DNA from: Sphingobacterium bambusae
Lineage (GTDB): Bacteria; Bacteroidota; Bacteroidia; Sphingobacteriales; Sphingobacteriaceae
Assembly: GCF_033955345.1 (NCBI RefSeq)
Contig: NZ_CP138332.1
Coordinates: 248,001 to 312,000 of the forward strand
Direction: 5' to 3'
Length of the DNA: 64,000 nucleotides
Of this stretch, positions 9,699 through 18,213 are shown one piece after another; within the stretch, counting starts at the first letter, position 1, and every line of letters starts with the position of its first letter. The notes below the pieces were generated by a model. It had not been told where the DNA came from. It made no database searches and saw only the letters and a list, made by a program, of their open reading frames with translations. Position numbers and translations under genes: made by a program.

Positions 9699-12125
9699 TT
9701 ACATTAATGATAGTCGATGTTTTAGATAGAAGGCGCGCCCCGGTTTTTGTAACCTAAAATTATCGTATGCGCGTTCATCAGTAAGGTTTCGTGCTTCGAA
9801 GGATACGTTGTATTTGTTGCGGCTCCACGAGTAGCTCAATATCGCCGAGTGGATAGTTTGTGTTGGGATATGATCTTTCGATGCCAGCGATCCTAAGTTG
9901 GATTCACTCAGGTAAAACCAATGCGTGTATTGCGACAGGTAAGAAAGTTGTACCCTACTCCCAGACTGGAACCAGTCATTTTGCATCAGGCTGATATCCA
10001 TGCTGCCATAAACCCACGGACGATTGGCAATTTGCTGACCATAGGTTAAGCTCACTTGTTTTTTATTATCGTCGGTAAACTTTTTATTATCGATGGCACG
10101 GTCGTAGGATCCATTGAGCGTGACGGCCACTAAATCTTTATAACCATACTTGAGCTCGGCGGCTAAGCCATAGAGTTTTACACCCGGAATATTGTAAGCC
10201 TGCGTATATCCTTCGCCATTCACGTAGACCACACGTGTGTTGATATAGTCGGCCGCAAGGCGATAGAAGGCCGTGACATCCACATTCAAGAAGTTATTTT
10301 CCCGGATAAAGGTGTTGTAATAAAAGCCAGTGTTCAAGTTATCGCTTCGTTCCGGTTTCAGATCAAAGTTAGCGATGCCATTGACGCCATCCCCAAAAAG
10401 CTGCGTCATAGCAGGCAAATTGTAAGCCCGCTCATACGAAAGCTTCCATCCTCCATCGCGAGTAATACGGTAGCGAGAGGCTAAACTCAGGCTGTAGTAG
10501 TCCCAAGCTTTCTTGTAGTGTACCAAAGCACCGCTAAGAAGTTCGTTGTTGCCATCAAACACGCGCTCGTCTCTGTCTTTTGCCGCATCCAGTCGGTAGT
10601 ATTTAGCAGAAAGGACATTGGAAAGCCTTTTATCAAACCACTGATTTTGCCAAGCCAATCCCAGAATATGGCGACCAAGGCTAGACGGCAGCCCCGATCT
10701 ATCGTAACCATCCATCATATCATACTCTTTTTGGTTACTACTATTGTAGTTATAGTTGACATTGATGCTCTGGCGTCGTTCTTCGTCAAAGTCATAGTTG
10801 AGATTTATGCGCGCCAAGTAGTTGGACAGATCATACTTGGTATGGGTTTCCTGCCGGGGTAGATCATCCCCTATGGGCACCCAGTTTCCTGACCAACTAT
10901 AATTATAGGCCGCTGTATCGCGCACGTGCCTAGTATCCATGCTGTAGCTCGTAAAAATATCGGCATATAGCCTTTTAACAATAAAGTCACTTTTCTTGTA
11001 GCTCAGGGTTGGCATCCAATAGTTGCTCTCGGTCCATTGTCCCACATTAAGTGTATTGATGGTAGCCCCCAACTGATTTTCTTTGTGGTTTTGGGAATAG
11101 GTTAAGCCAACATAGAACTGATCTGCCCAAGATTTATCCCGATAGCCCAGCTCTATCTGCCCCATAGCCGAGGTATAGGCATCGTAAAATCGACGCACCT
11201 GATCGATGGTATCCAACTTATTATTACGTTCACCACGCAGAATCACATTGTAACGCTCTTCGCTGTACATCTTGTAGTCGTTGTCCGAATGGTTAAAAAA
11301 GGCATTCAAACGCACTGACAGTTTATTTTTCGGATTGGTAAACGTTCCCACAACCGCCGCTTGGTGGGTATTGAACGAGCCTAGGCTATAGCTGAAGTCT
11401 AGAAATGGGCGAGCTCGTCGCTTGGTGATGATATTGACTGCTCCACCAAGCGCATCCGATCCCAAGAATGCAGGAACGACTCCTTTATAGATCTCGATAC
11501 GATCGATAAGATTGACGGGAATATTGTTAAGCGACATAGACGAACCAAAATTATCCATGGGCACGCCATCTATAAATATTTTGGCATCCAATCCATTGAT
11601 TCGAAACACGAAATTAGAGCCTAGACCACCATCTTCCCATATGGTTACACCGGTTGCTCTTTTCAATACTTGTGTCAGGTTAGCAGCTTCGTTGCTGAAT
11701 TTATTGAGATCAATAACACTTACATTAAAGCCTGATCGGCTGATTTCTTGCACATGGCGCTCATTGTCCGTCTGTCCGACGATGGTCACTTCATCAATCT
11801 GTCGGCTATCTTCCCTCATCAATATATCCAAAGTGAGTTTACTGTTCGCCCCTACAGGCAGTGTTTTCTTTTCAGTCAAAAAGCCTACTGCCGTGACTAC
11901 CACCGTGAGCATCTCGTCTTGGGCAATTTTATCGAATTTAAAATAACCATCATAATCGGCCTTCGTCTGCTCATTTTCAACGCTGATGGTAGCGGCATGC
12001 ACCGCATTGCCAAAGTTGTCCTTGACATAGCCGGAAAGTTCTACTGTTTTCTTGTTTTGTGCCAAGGTAGCCGTATGCAGGCCACTGAGCAGGCATAGCA
12101 AGAAGGCTAAAGGGATAAATTTCAT
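9699..12125 (-). CDS. TonB-dependent outer-membrane receptor, siderophore/iron type
   Basis: 808-residue outer-membrane transporter. A signal peptide (ending in TATLAQ) is followed by a carboxypeptidase-regulatory-like beta-sandwich (about residues 28-105). The plug domain includes the IDGVPMDNFGS and LGGAVNIITK motifs (about residues 130-240), and a 22-strand barrel ends at the usual C-terminal aromatic-rich strand (YLKHRLSLM). There is no STN signalling domain at the N-terminus, although the locus includes a sigma factor and a FecR-like protein. The gene begins 7 bp downstream of the anti-sigma gene's stop, so it is co-transcribed. Iron or siderophore uptake is inferred from the DUF4374 and PepSY neighbours. 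Confidence 0.93.
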   Translation of the reverse strand: MKFIPLAFLLCLLSGLHTATLAQNKKTVELSGYVKDNFGNAVHAATISVENEQTKADYDGYFKFDKIAQDEMLTVVVTAVGFLTEKKTLPVGANSKLTLDILMREDSRQIDEVTIVGQTDNERHVQEISRSGFNVSVIDLNKFSNEAANLTQVLKRATGVTIWEDGGLGSNFVFRINGLDAKIFIDGVPMDNFGSSMSLNNIPVNLIDRIEIYKGVVPAFLGSDALGGAVNIITKRRARPFLDFSYSLGSFNTHQAAVVGTFTNPKNKLSVRLNAFFNHSDNDYKMYSEERYNVILRGERNNKLDTIDQVRRFYDAYTSAMGQIELGYRDKSWADQFYVGLTYSQNHKENQLGATINTLNVGQWTESNYWMPTLSYKKSDFIVKRLYADIFTSYSMDTRHVRDTAAYNYSWSGNWVPIGDDLPRQETHTKYDLSNYLARINLNYDFDEERRQSINVNYNYNSSNQKEYDMMDGYDRSGLPSSLGRHILGLAWQNQWFDKRLSNVLSAKYYRLDAAKDRDERVFDGNNELLSGALVHYKKAWDYYSLSLASRYRITRDGGWKLSYERAYNLPAMTQLFGDGVNGIANFDLKPERSDNLNTGFYYNTFIRENNFLNVDVTAFYRLAADYINTRVVYVNGEGYTQAYNIPGVKLYGLAAELKYGYKDLVAVTLNGSYDRAIDNKKFTDDNKKQVSLTYGQQIANRPWVYGSMDISLMQNDWFQSGSRVQLSYLSQYTHWFYLSESNLGSLASKDHIPTQTIHSAILSYSWSRNKYNVSFEARNLTDERAYDNFRLQKPGRAFYLKHRLSLM

Positions 12126-12132
12126 GTTTGGA

Positions 12133-12741
12133 TTAGAGGTATTGCTGAGGTTTGTTTTTTAAATTTTCATGATCTACAGCTGCCGCTAGGTAGGCGGCCA
12201 AGGGAACATCAGGCAGCATCTTCAACTGATCGGCAGAGAGGATCAATTCCTTCTGCCCGATAACGCCGGGATCCTGCTCCAGTTGTACATGAATATAGCT
12301 TTGATTCTCCGCTAGGCAGTATATCCTACCGCTAGGTTGAAAGGTGATTTGAATCGGTTCTTCGGTTGGGTTGTGAACGCGATGTATGTCCACCAAGCCT
12401 TCCGCTTTGCTATTGCCCATGGCGTAGTTGATCTTTTCGATATGAAGCAGGTGCCCATCACGACCGAGCGATAGCAGTACATCATTTTCCTGAAAGGTCA
12501 GCAACAGTAATATTGCAGCCGCTACGCTGTACTTCGTCAAGCGCATAATAGGCAGATTAACTTGCCGTCGCGTTTTTACGGATATATCGGCCCAGATTTT
12601 TCGCTGTAGATCTTTATGATCGTCCGAAATGGAACTATGCGGTTGCGAAAACTCTGTTGGCTCCAACCAACGCTCTACCTGTAATCGTTCCTCTTCCGTG
12701 CAGGTGTTTGCGAGGTATCTTTGTATGATATCTTGATTCAT
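12133..12741 (-). CDS. FecR-like anti-sigma factor, short and atypical
   Basis: 202 residues. The N-terminal ~45 residues (QRYLANTCTEEERLQVERWL) match the start of FecR-family anti-sigma factors, the part that binds the ECF sigma factor. A single membrane helix follows at about residues 70-82 (YSVAAAILLLLTF). The remaining ~120 residues should be periplasmic but lack the recognisable FecR domain and the C-terminal STN-interacting domain, and the protein is roughly 100-150 residues shorter than usual. It lies between an ECF sigma gene and the TonB receptor gene, so it most likely regulates that sigma factor. The cognate receptor also lacks an STN domain, so signalling cannot follow the standard FecA-FecR route. 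Confidence 0.75.
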   Translation of the reverse strand: MNQDIIQRYLANTCTEEERLQVERWLEPTEFSQPHSSISDDHKDLQRKIWADISVKTRRQVNLPIMRLTKYSVAAAILLLLTFQENDVLLSLGRDGHLLHIEKINYAMGNSKAEGLVDIHRVHNPTEEPIQITFQPSGRIYCLAENQSYIHVQLEQDPGVIGQKELILSADQLKMLPDVPLAAYLAAAVDHENLKNKPQQYL

Positions 12742-12795
12742 CTACAGGGAAGTCTACCCTGCATCGCGATTGTCCCGAAATTTTTTTTTTTGCCC

Positions 12796-13305
12796 CTATT
12801 TGTAGCCGTAGGTTTTTAACTTCTGCCGAACGATGGATAGCACCATGGAAAACTTATTGCGTATGGTCTTCTCCGATAGCGCCAAATGAGCCGCAATAGT
12901 CTTGTTATCCAACCCATCTTCAAAGCGCATCCGGAATATATCCTGCTCGTCGCGTGTCAATGTCTCGATTATCCCTTTTAGATTTTTGTCCAAATCGTGC
13001 TTTAACGTCAGTTCATCGGCTTTTGATGTCGATGGCCTTTGCACCCCTTCTACCTCTTCCTGATGGGCGTACCGTTGTTCTTTCTTTAGGGCTGTGATGC
13101 AGGTAAACTTAACAGCCTGTATCAGATAGGCTTCAGCATTATCCAAATGTAGTGTTGCTCGACGTTCCCACAATGACACAAAAACCTGCTGTACGATATC
13201 CTCAGCAGCTTCCTTATCCTCCATGATGCGCTTCGCGTAGTTATACACTTTCGCCCAATAGGATTCGTAGATCGCTCGGAAAGTATCGTGATCTATTGCA
13301 GACAT
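12796..13305 (-). CDS. ECF RNA polymerase sigma factor, FecI-like
   Basis: 169 residues with sigma region 2 (about residues 8-75, including the KEAAEDIVQQVFVSLWERR core-binding/-10 recognition segment) and sigma region 4 (about 108-165, helix-turn-helix around NKTIAAHLALSEKTIRNKF). This is the size and layout of Bacteroidota FecI-type ECF sigma factors. It should direct transcription of the downstream receptor operon when released by the FecR-like protein encoded 55 bp further on. The intervening gap contains an 11-T run (12781-12791). An inverted repeat in its upstream region (13341-13361) may be an operator. Confidence 0.93.
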   Translation of the reverse strand: MSAIDHDTFRAIYESYWAKVYNYAKRIMEDKEAAEDIVQQVFVSLWERRATLHLDNAEAYLIQAVKFTCITALKKEQRYAHQEEVEGVQRPSTSKADELTLKHDLDKNLKGIIETLTRDEQDIFRMRFEDGLDNKTIAAHLALSEKTIRNKFSMVLSIVRQKLKTYGYK

Positions 13306-13340
13306 GCTGGTAAAGGGACTAGGATAAACATTTGCCTGCG

Positions 13341-13361
13341 AATCTATACTTAATTTAGATT
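13341..13361. promoter_or_regulatory. Inverted repeat upstream of the ECF sigma gene, candidate operator
   Basis: AATCTA-N9-TAGATT, a perfect 6-bp inverted repeat with a 9-bp spacer, 36 bp upstream of the sigma gene's ATG and in a very AT-rich stretch. Its position fits a regulator-binding site, for example for iron control of the uptake locus, but the sequence is not a textbook Fur box. An AT-rich 6-bp repeat can also occur by chance. Confidence 0.3.
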
Positions 13362-13508
13362 AATTACAAACAAAAAGAAAAAATAGCATTCGCAACATGC
13401 TGTTGATACAGTTGCACTATTCGAAAAGTTTTTGGTCTATTTTTCTGCTACTGAGCTTCCACTCTTTGGAAAGTAGGGCTGCCAATCAATAGTTTTTTGG
13501 GTTTCCGA

Positions 13509-14318
13509 TCATTTCTTTCTCGACAGTATCGTGATGACAACAGGTAGGGCGAGCATCAGCGCAAGACCAGCATAGGTAAGTGGTTGGTTTCTGCCATTGT
13601 CTGCAAAAAAATAGATAAGAACAGCCACAAGAACAATCGGCACCATCGGGATTATTTTTTGTTTGTAACGGCGATTTTCTTCATCAATCTTTGCTTCCAA
13701 GACAGCTTCTTGCGACAGCAGCTGCGGAAATTGTCGTTGCACGAAATCAAGAACCGAAGCCACTTCGTCCTTGGTTAATTCCAGTGGCCGTATCAAAAGA
13801 TCTCCAACAGAAATTAACAAATTATTTTTCAATACTTTAACAGCAGTCACCTGATCGCTTCGATAAGTTTTGCGATAAGCTTCGGGGTTTAAAGCGTACC
13901 CCTTATAATCACTATCGTTCAACATCACCAAACAATGTAGTTGTTTGTTATCCCAATAAAAGACATCTACGGTATGTATGGCGCGATAGGCCTTCAAGGC
14001 AGATCGCAAAAAAAAACCAAAAGGGAGAAACAACGCCGTTACGAAGGCAATCAAAAGATCGACCGGCAGCACACAACTTATTAAATAGAGCGCAAATACC
14101 GCTAGTCCTACGAGCCACAACAGGCGTTTAGTTGAGTGCCCGCGCTGCAATAGATAAAGCAGAACAACGAGTATGGCTGCTGTGCCTCCGCTTTTCCAGT
14201 CGACGACGATACCTACTACCCCCAGCAGAAACAGTACACTACAGAAAAACAAGGTCGCTAAACTGCCGGATTTACCGAAGTTTTTTCTTTGAAAACGTAT
14301 ATATTGGGATGGTTCCAT
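13509..14318 (-). CDS. Hypothetical integral membrane protein
   Basis: 269 residues, family not recognised. Four or five hydrophobic helices are clustered in the first ~115 residues (around 18-40, 45-58, 66-85, 85-110). A soluble central domain spans about 120-215 (YWDNKQLHCLVMLND, LLIRPLELTKDEVASVLDFV), and two more helices follow near the C-terminus (about 222-242 and 246-264), ending in basic residues. The central part resembles the PH-like domains of bacterial membrane-anchored YcxB-type proteins, but only weakly. It is monocistronic, with ~200 bp to the sigma gene downstream and ~100 bp to its upstream neighbour. The coding frame is convincing; the function is unknown. Confidence 0.7.
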   Translation of the reverse strand: MEPSQYIRFQRKNFGKSGSLATLFFCSVLFLLGVVGIVVDWKSGGTAAILVVLLYLLQRGHSTKRLLWLVGLAVFALYLISCVLPVDLLIAFVTALFLPFGFFLRSALKAYRAIHTVDVFYWDNKQLHCLVMLNDSDYKGYALNPEAYRKTYRSDQVTAVKVLKNNLLISVGDLLIRPLELTKDEVASVLDFVQRQFPQLLSQEAVLEAKIDEENRRYKQKIIPMVPIVLVAVLIYFFADNGRNQPLTYAGLALMLALPVVITILSRKK

Positions 14319-14423
14319 GCTACAGAATTATTCCCAACACACTTTGTGCCAATTTAACTACATCTACGCTTAGATCATTTTTTTCCGACTAGCTAGTGCT
14401 CCGCCGCTAACAAATGTCCTTAT

Positions 14424-15233
14424 TTAGCCAAGACAAAGTTGCCAAAAGACTTGAGCATCGGCGTTGTAGCTGAAAGGTGCTGAAAGATAAAAATACCGGA
14501 TGGCATCTCGCTTGAACATACGGGTATCCAACAACTTGGCCTTATTGATGTAAATGCGCATATGCTCCCCCTCTACCGCGATGGATACATGCAGAGTCGC
14601 ATTGGAATAGCTGTTCAATGGAAACTTGACCGGATTGTAGATTTTCGTGTCGCTGCTGGAATTTGTCACTTCCTTATTGTGAAAATGAAGCTGCGCACTC
14701 GTTATTGCATTATCGTTGTAAGCATCGGAGATGTAGGATCGATTGGCATTATCTCGGGCAAATCCAAAAGACATGCTGCCAATATCTCTAGCCTCCACAC
14801 TTTGCGTAAATAGATCAAACTCCAAGGTGAAATTTTCGGGCAACATCAATAGACTGTCCAGTCTGTAGCTCGTTCGTGCAGCCAATGCAAGCCATTTACC
14901 GGGTACACCGGGAGCTTCCTCTACACTACCACCTCCGCTGGATTTCCATTTTTTAGGCATACGTCCAAAGGTTTCGTTCTCAAAGTTGTCCCTAAAAAAC
15001 ACGGTGTTTCCTGGTAGAAAAGAGTACGTCTTCTCTAGATTAGGTAAGGTAGTCGGTTCGGCATCTCCTGCTTTTGTTTCGGCTTTGCCATCCAAGGCCT
15101 GATCAATTTGTTGCTCTACCTTGTTCTCCAGTTTTTGCTGTACCTTTTTCCATATCTGTGCGCTTGCAGATTCGGTGCTAAAACATAGACATCCAAACAG
15201 AAAACTTCCCAAAAGTATTTTTCTCATATGCAT
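14424..15233 (-). CDS. Exported hypothetical protein resembling the N-terminal domain of Bacteroidota OmpA-family proteins
   Basis: 269 residues with a signal peptide (cleavage after ESASAQ). A Lys/Gln-rich helical segment (IWKKVQQKLENKVEQQID) follows, then a concanavalin-like beta-sandwich starting near FFRDNFENETFGRMPKKW. That order is typical of the N-terminal half of OmpA-family proteins in Bacteroidota, but the OmpA peptidoglycan-binding domain is absent. The ATG at 15227 (MRKILLG) is an equally good start. The last six residues (WQLCLG) look out of register: a one-base slip in the TTTT run near 14438-14441 would give an ending FGNFVLAK instead. Function unknown; probably periplasmic or envelope-associated. 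Confidence 0.7.
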   Translation of the reverse strand: MHMRKILLGSFLFGCLCFSTESASAQIWKKVQQKLENKVEQQIDQALDGKAETKAGDAEPTTLPNLEKTYSFLPGNTVFFRDNFENETFGRMPKKWKSSGGGSVEEAPGVPGKWLALAARTSYRLDSLLMLPENFTLEFDLFTQSVEARDIGSMSFGFARDNANRSYISDAYNDNAITSAQLHFHNKEVTNSSSDTKIYNPVKFPLNSYSNATLHVSIAVEGEHMRIYINKAKLLDTRMFKRDAIRYFYLSAPFSYNADAQVFWQLCLG

Positions 15234-15415
15234 AAAAATTTATGTTGACCTTAGCAGGCACTAGATCTCCCTTGGCAAATACTGGAGAGATCTGAATTAG
15301 CGACGGCCAGTGATAACAAATTTAGCCAGCAGATTTCGTTATGAGAAAGAGAAAGGCAAGCGTTTGGTATTTGCAGGGAACGCTCTTGAATTTGCCTTAA
15401 AAAAAGCGGATTTTC

Positions 15416-16189
15416 CTAAAGAGCGTTGAGGTAATTGATGAGTAACGGACGTTTATGCAGCGATACGGGCACCACAATTCCCCCTTCCAGCGAAAGTTCA
15501 TTTGTCTTTTTTCGGAATGCACTGATATACTTTACATGCACCAGATGGGATTGGTGCACGCGCATGAAACCGTTGGAACGGAGTCGGTTTTCAAACTCCT
15601 TGAGTCCCTGCGACACCAGAATAACCTGACCTCCGCGCAAGCGAAAGGTAGCATAGCTGTTATCAGCTTCTATGGCCACGATATCGTCCAAGTTGACGAC
15701 GTGGATCTCTTCCACAGTTTTGAGCACGATACGCTTTTCTGGCGCATCTTGTCTATGTAGATTATGAAAAAGAGTCTCCAGTTGTAGATGATAATGCCTA
15801 CTGCCTATTGCATCAACCGCCTTATATACGGCGTGAACAAGCTCTTCGGGAAGAAAAGGTTTCAATATAAAATCCAGCGCGCTGAATTTAAAAGCCTCCA
15901 CAGCATACTGCGTATAGGCGGTTGTAAAGATAACGCTAAAGGTTTGGTTCTGTTGAAGGAGTCTCGATAACCAATCAAATGAAACACCATCGGGCAAATT
16001 GATGTCCAGAATAAGCAATGCGGGTAGGGCCTGCTGGCAAGCTTCATCAGCCTCTTGGATGGAGGAGCACACGCATTGCCTGATATCGGGAAAACTTTCC
16101 AAGAGCGTTTGCGAGATCATCTCGCGTGAAGATGCTTCATCTTCCAATATCAAACAGCTGATGGGCTCTGCGGGCTTAAACATGTTCAT
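15416..16189 (-). CDS. LytTR-family response regulator
   Basis: 257 residues. An N-terminal receiver domain (about residues 8-125) has the acidic pair after CLILEDE, the phospho-acceptor Asp in LLILDINLPDG and the conserved Lys in DFILKPF. A C-terminal LytTR DNA-binding domain (about 152-255) contains the typical FMRVHQSHLVHVKYI motif. The start overlaps the upstream histidine-kinase stop by 4 bp (ATGA), indicating translational coupling; a second in-frame ATG lies at 16183. It is the cytoplasmic output half of a LytS/LytR-like pair. Target genes are not evident from the window. Confidence 0.95.
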   Translation of the reverse strand: MNMFKPAEPISCLILEDEASSREMISQTLLESFPDIRQCVCSSIQEADEACQQALPALLILDINLPDGVSFDWLSRLLQQNQTFSVIFTTAYTQYAVEAFKFSALDFILKPFLPEELVHAVYKAVDAIGSRHYHLQLETLFHNLHRQDAPEKRIVLKTVEEIHVVNLDDIVAIEADNSYATFRLRGGQVILVSQGLKEFENRLRSNGFMRVHQSHLVHVKYISAFRKKTNELSLEGGIVVPVSLHKRPLLINYLNAL

Positions 16190-17913
16190 TTTAAAAATTG
16201 AATATATAAATGTACGATTGTTCCTTCGTAACCCGGCACGGGGCTACTTTGCGAAATATTCATGACGATCTCATATCGTCCCATTTTATTGAGTTGCTCG
16301 ATACGCCCCTTAACAATGTCCATGCTCATCGATTTATGTAATCGGCCAGCCTGTGATGTGCTCCACACCTGACGTCCATTATCTTTGATGAAAATATCGA
16401 TGCCCTTGGCATTGTTTTCAAACAACAATTCGATACGCCCATCACCATGCTGCTCCACGCCATGGTTTACAGCATTCTCCACAAAAGGTTGCAGAAGCAT
16501 GGTTGGTATCCAAATGTTGTCTGGCTCCAGCTCCTCTGCAACTTGCACATGGTAAGAAAAAGATGGATTACGGTTCAGCTGCTGCAAGTGCAAGTAGTGT
16601 GTCAAGCTTTCAATTTCCACATCAAGCGAAACGGCATCCTCTTCCGAATTTTCCAATACCAGACGTATCAATCGGCTAAAACTATGCAGATATGTCAAGG
16701 ACTTGTCCCTTTCATTCTTATGGATAAAATGTTGCACACTCTGCATGGCATTGAAAATAAAATGAGGGTTCAGCTGAACCAGCAAAAAACGGTGTCGCCA
16801 TTCGGCTTTTGATAGGCGATCGCTCACGCGGTGTTGCTTCCACCGTAGATAAATGATCCCTGCGATCAAAAGAGCAATCAACGATATCGCCACAATCAAG
16901 TAGGTTTGCTGGGTCAGTTGCTTTTCTTGCAGCGCATTTTGCATGGCCAACTGTTCTATATGCCTTTCCTTTTCCGCAGATTGATACTTGGCTTCGAGTT
17001 CAGCAACTTTCTGTTCGTAGTTTGACGTGGCTAGCGAATCTTTTACTGCGTCGTAGCGCGCGATGGCTCGCCAAGCCTCCTCCTCCTCCCCCAGCGCTCT
17101 GTAGGCCTGGTGTAAATTATAATAGATCTGCTTCTTTTCTGCTATGCTTGCCTGTTGTAAAGCAACATGGTAGTATTGAATACCTTCTTTAAGACTCCCT
17201 AGTTGCACCAATGCATAGCCAAGGTTATTATAGGTAATTGCTGATGGGGGCTGCCCCAACCCTTTTCGAAGGGATATACTCTGTTTTGCATACTTGACCG
17301 TTTCTGCCCATTGTGCTTCGCCAATGTAGTAGTTGCTTAAGTTGGTATATAATATAGCTTCCACGGATGCATTCTTCAATTGACGGGCAAGCTGTATTGC
17401 AGCATAAAAGGTTTGGAGGGCTTCCGCTCGTTCATTTGTTTCCATATACACGCCCGCAAGATTGGCTAGCGTCTTCAAGCGATTGGCATTTTCCGTTGGA
17501 TTAAGTTCCAAGGCCTTAAGAAAATAATCTTTGGATCGCTGGAACTGCTTAAGTCCTGAGTATAGCGCCCCCATGTTGGAATATATACGAGATAGCTCGC
17601 CGGCATATTGGTCGGCATGAAGGTGCTTTATGCTAATGAGGTAGTTCTCCAAAGCGGCATCCAGCTTTCCCTGCAGCAACAGCAGATTTCCTATTCCTGC
17701 ATGCGACCTTCCAATAAGTGCAGCATCGTCGACCGCGATGGCTTTACGCAACACACTGTCCAGCAACGTTGCCGCCCGCTCATATTGTTTCTTGGCAAAA
17801 AGACTATCTAATGCCGCTAATCCGTCTCCAGACTGCCCATACAGTTTTCCGGAAACACTGCTTACGATGAGCAAGAACCATGTACCAAACAGAAAGGAAT
17901 AAAAATTACGCAT
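16186..17913 (-). CDS. TPR-containing sensor histidine kinase, LytS/YehU type
   Basis: 575 residues. A signal sequence (about 1-25) is followed by five to seven TPR-like repeats (about 30-290) that should lie in the periplasm. Next come a short coiled coil, a single membrane helix (TYLIVAISLIALLIAGIIYL, about 335-355) and a cytoplasmic kinase. The phospho-acceptor His sits in RFLLVQLNPHFIFNAMQ, the His_kinase type, with a HATPase region in the last ~110 residues (MLLQPFVENAVNHG N-box). Overlaps the LytTR regulator gene by 4 bp. Periplasmic TPRs probably sense a protein or peptide partner, but the signal is unknown. Confidence 0.94.
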   Translation of the reverse strand: MRNFYSFLFGTWFLLIVSSVSGKLYGQSGDGLAALDSLFAKKQYERAATLLDSVLRKAIAVDDAALIGRSHAGIGNLLLLQGKLDAALENYLISIKHLHADQYAGELSRIYSNMGALYSGLKQFQRSKDYFLKALELNPTENANRLKTLANLAGVYMETNERAEALQTFYAAIQLARQLKNASVEAILYTNLSNYYIGEAQWAETVKYAKQSISLRKGLGQPPSAITYNNLGYALVQLGSLKEGIQYYHVALQQASIAEKKQIYYNLHQAYRALGEEEEAWRAIARYDAVKDSLATSNYEQKVAELEAKYQSAEKERHIEQLAMQNALQEKQLTQQTYLIVAISLIALLIAGIIYLRWKQHRVSDRLSKAEWRHRFLLVQLNPHFIFNAMQSVQHFIHKNERDKSLTYLHSFSRLIRLVLENSEEDAVSLDVEIESLTHYLHLQQLNRNPSFSYHVQVAEELEPDNIWIPTMLLQPFVENAVNHGVEQHGDGRIELLFENNAKGIDIFIKDNGRQVWSTSQAGRLHKSMSMDIVKGRIEQLNKMGRYEIVMNISQSSPVPGYEGTIVHLYIQFLK

Positions 17914-18213
17914 GTTACTGTAAATGATATGCTATAAAGTAAAGGAAAACAAGCTCACTTCGGCATGTTTTCGCTTCGAACGAACTACCGGAAGGTAAGC
18001 CGCCATTCAAAAATAATCTATTTCAAATGGCTTGCAAATATAATTCAGTAATTGTAACAGGTTCCGTGCATTTTGTTAAGCTTACATCTTCAAACGGCCG
18101 TCATCGTGGTCACTATCATCCATCTAGAGCCAGATTTCAAGTGCGGGTACATTGCTGCGGTAATAACGAAAGTAAAATCCCCGATTTGAGGGATTTCGAG
18201 AGTAGCTAAAAAT
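17914..18213. other. Divergent intergenic region between the TPR kinase and a lipoprotein gene
   Basis: Three hundred bases without a credible gene. It must hold the promoters of both divergent genes. A 7-bp inverted repeat, AAATCCC-N8-GGGATTT (18175-18196), lies 17 bp before the plus-strand start codon and could form a small leader hairpin or operator. I see no recognised riboswitch or RNA gene. Confidence 0.5.

Noticed and set aside
18027..18209. 60-residue frame in the divergent intergenic region
   Set aside because: Composition unlike neighbouring genes and it lies where promoters are expected.
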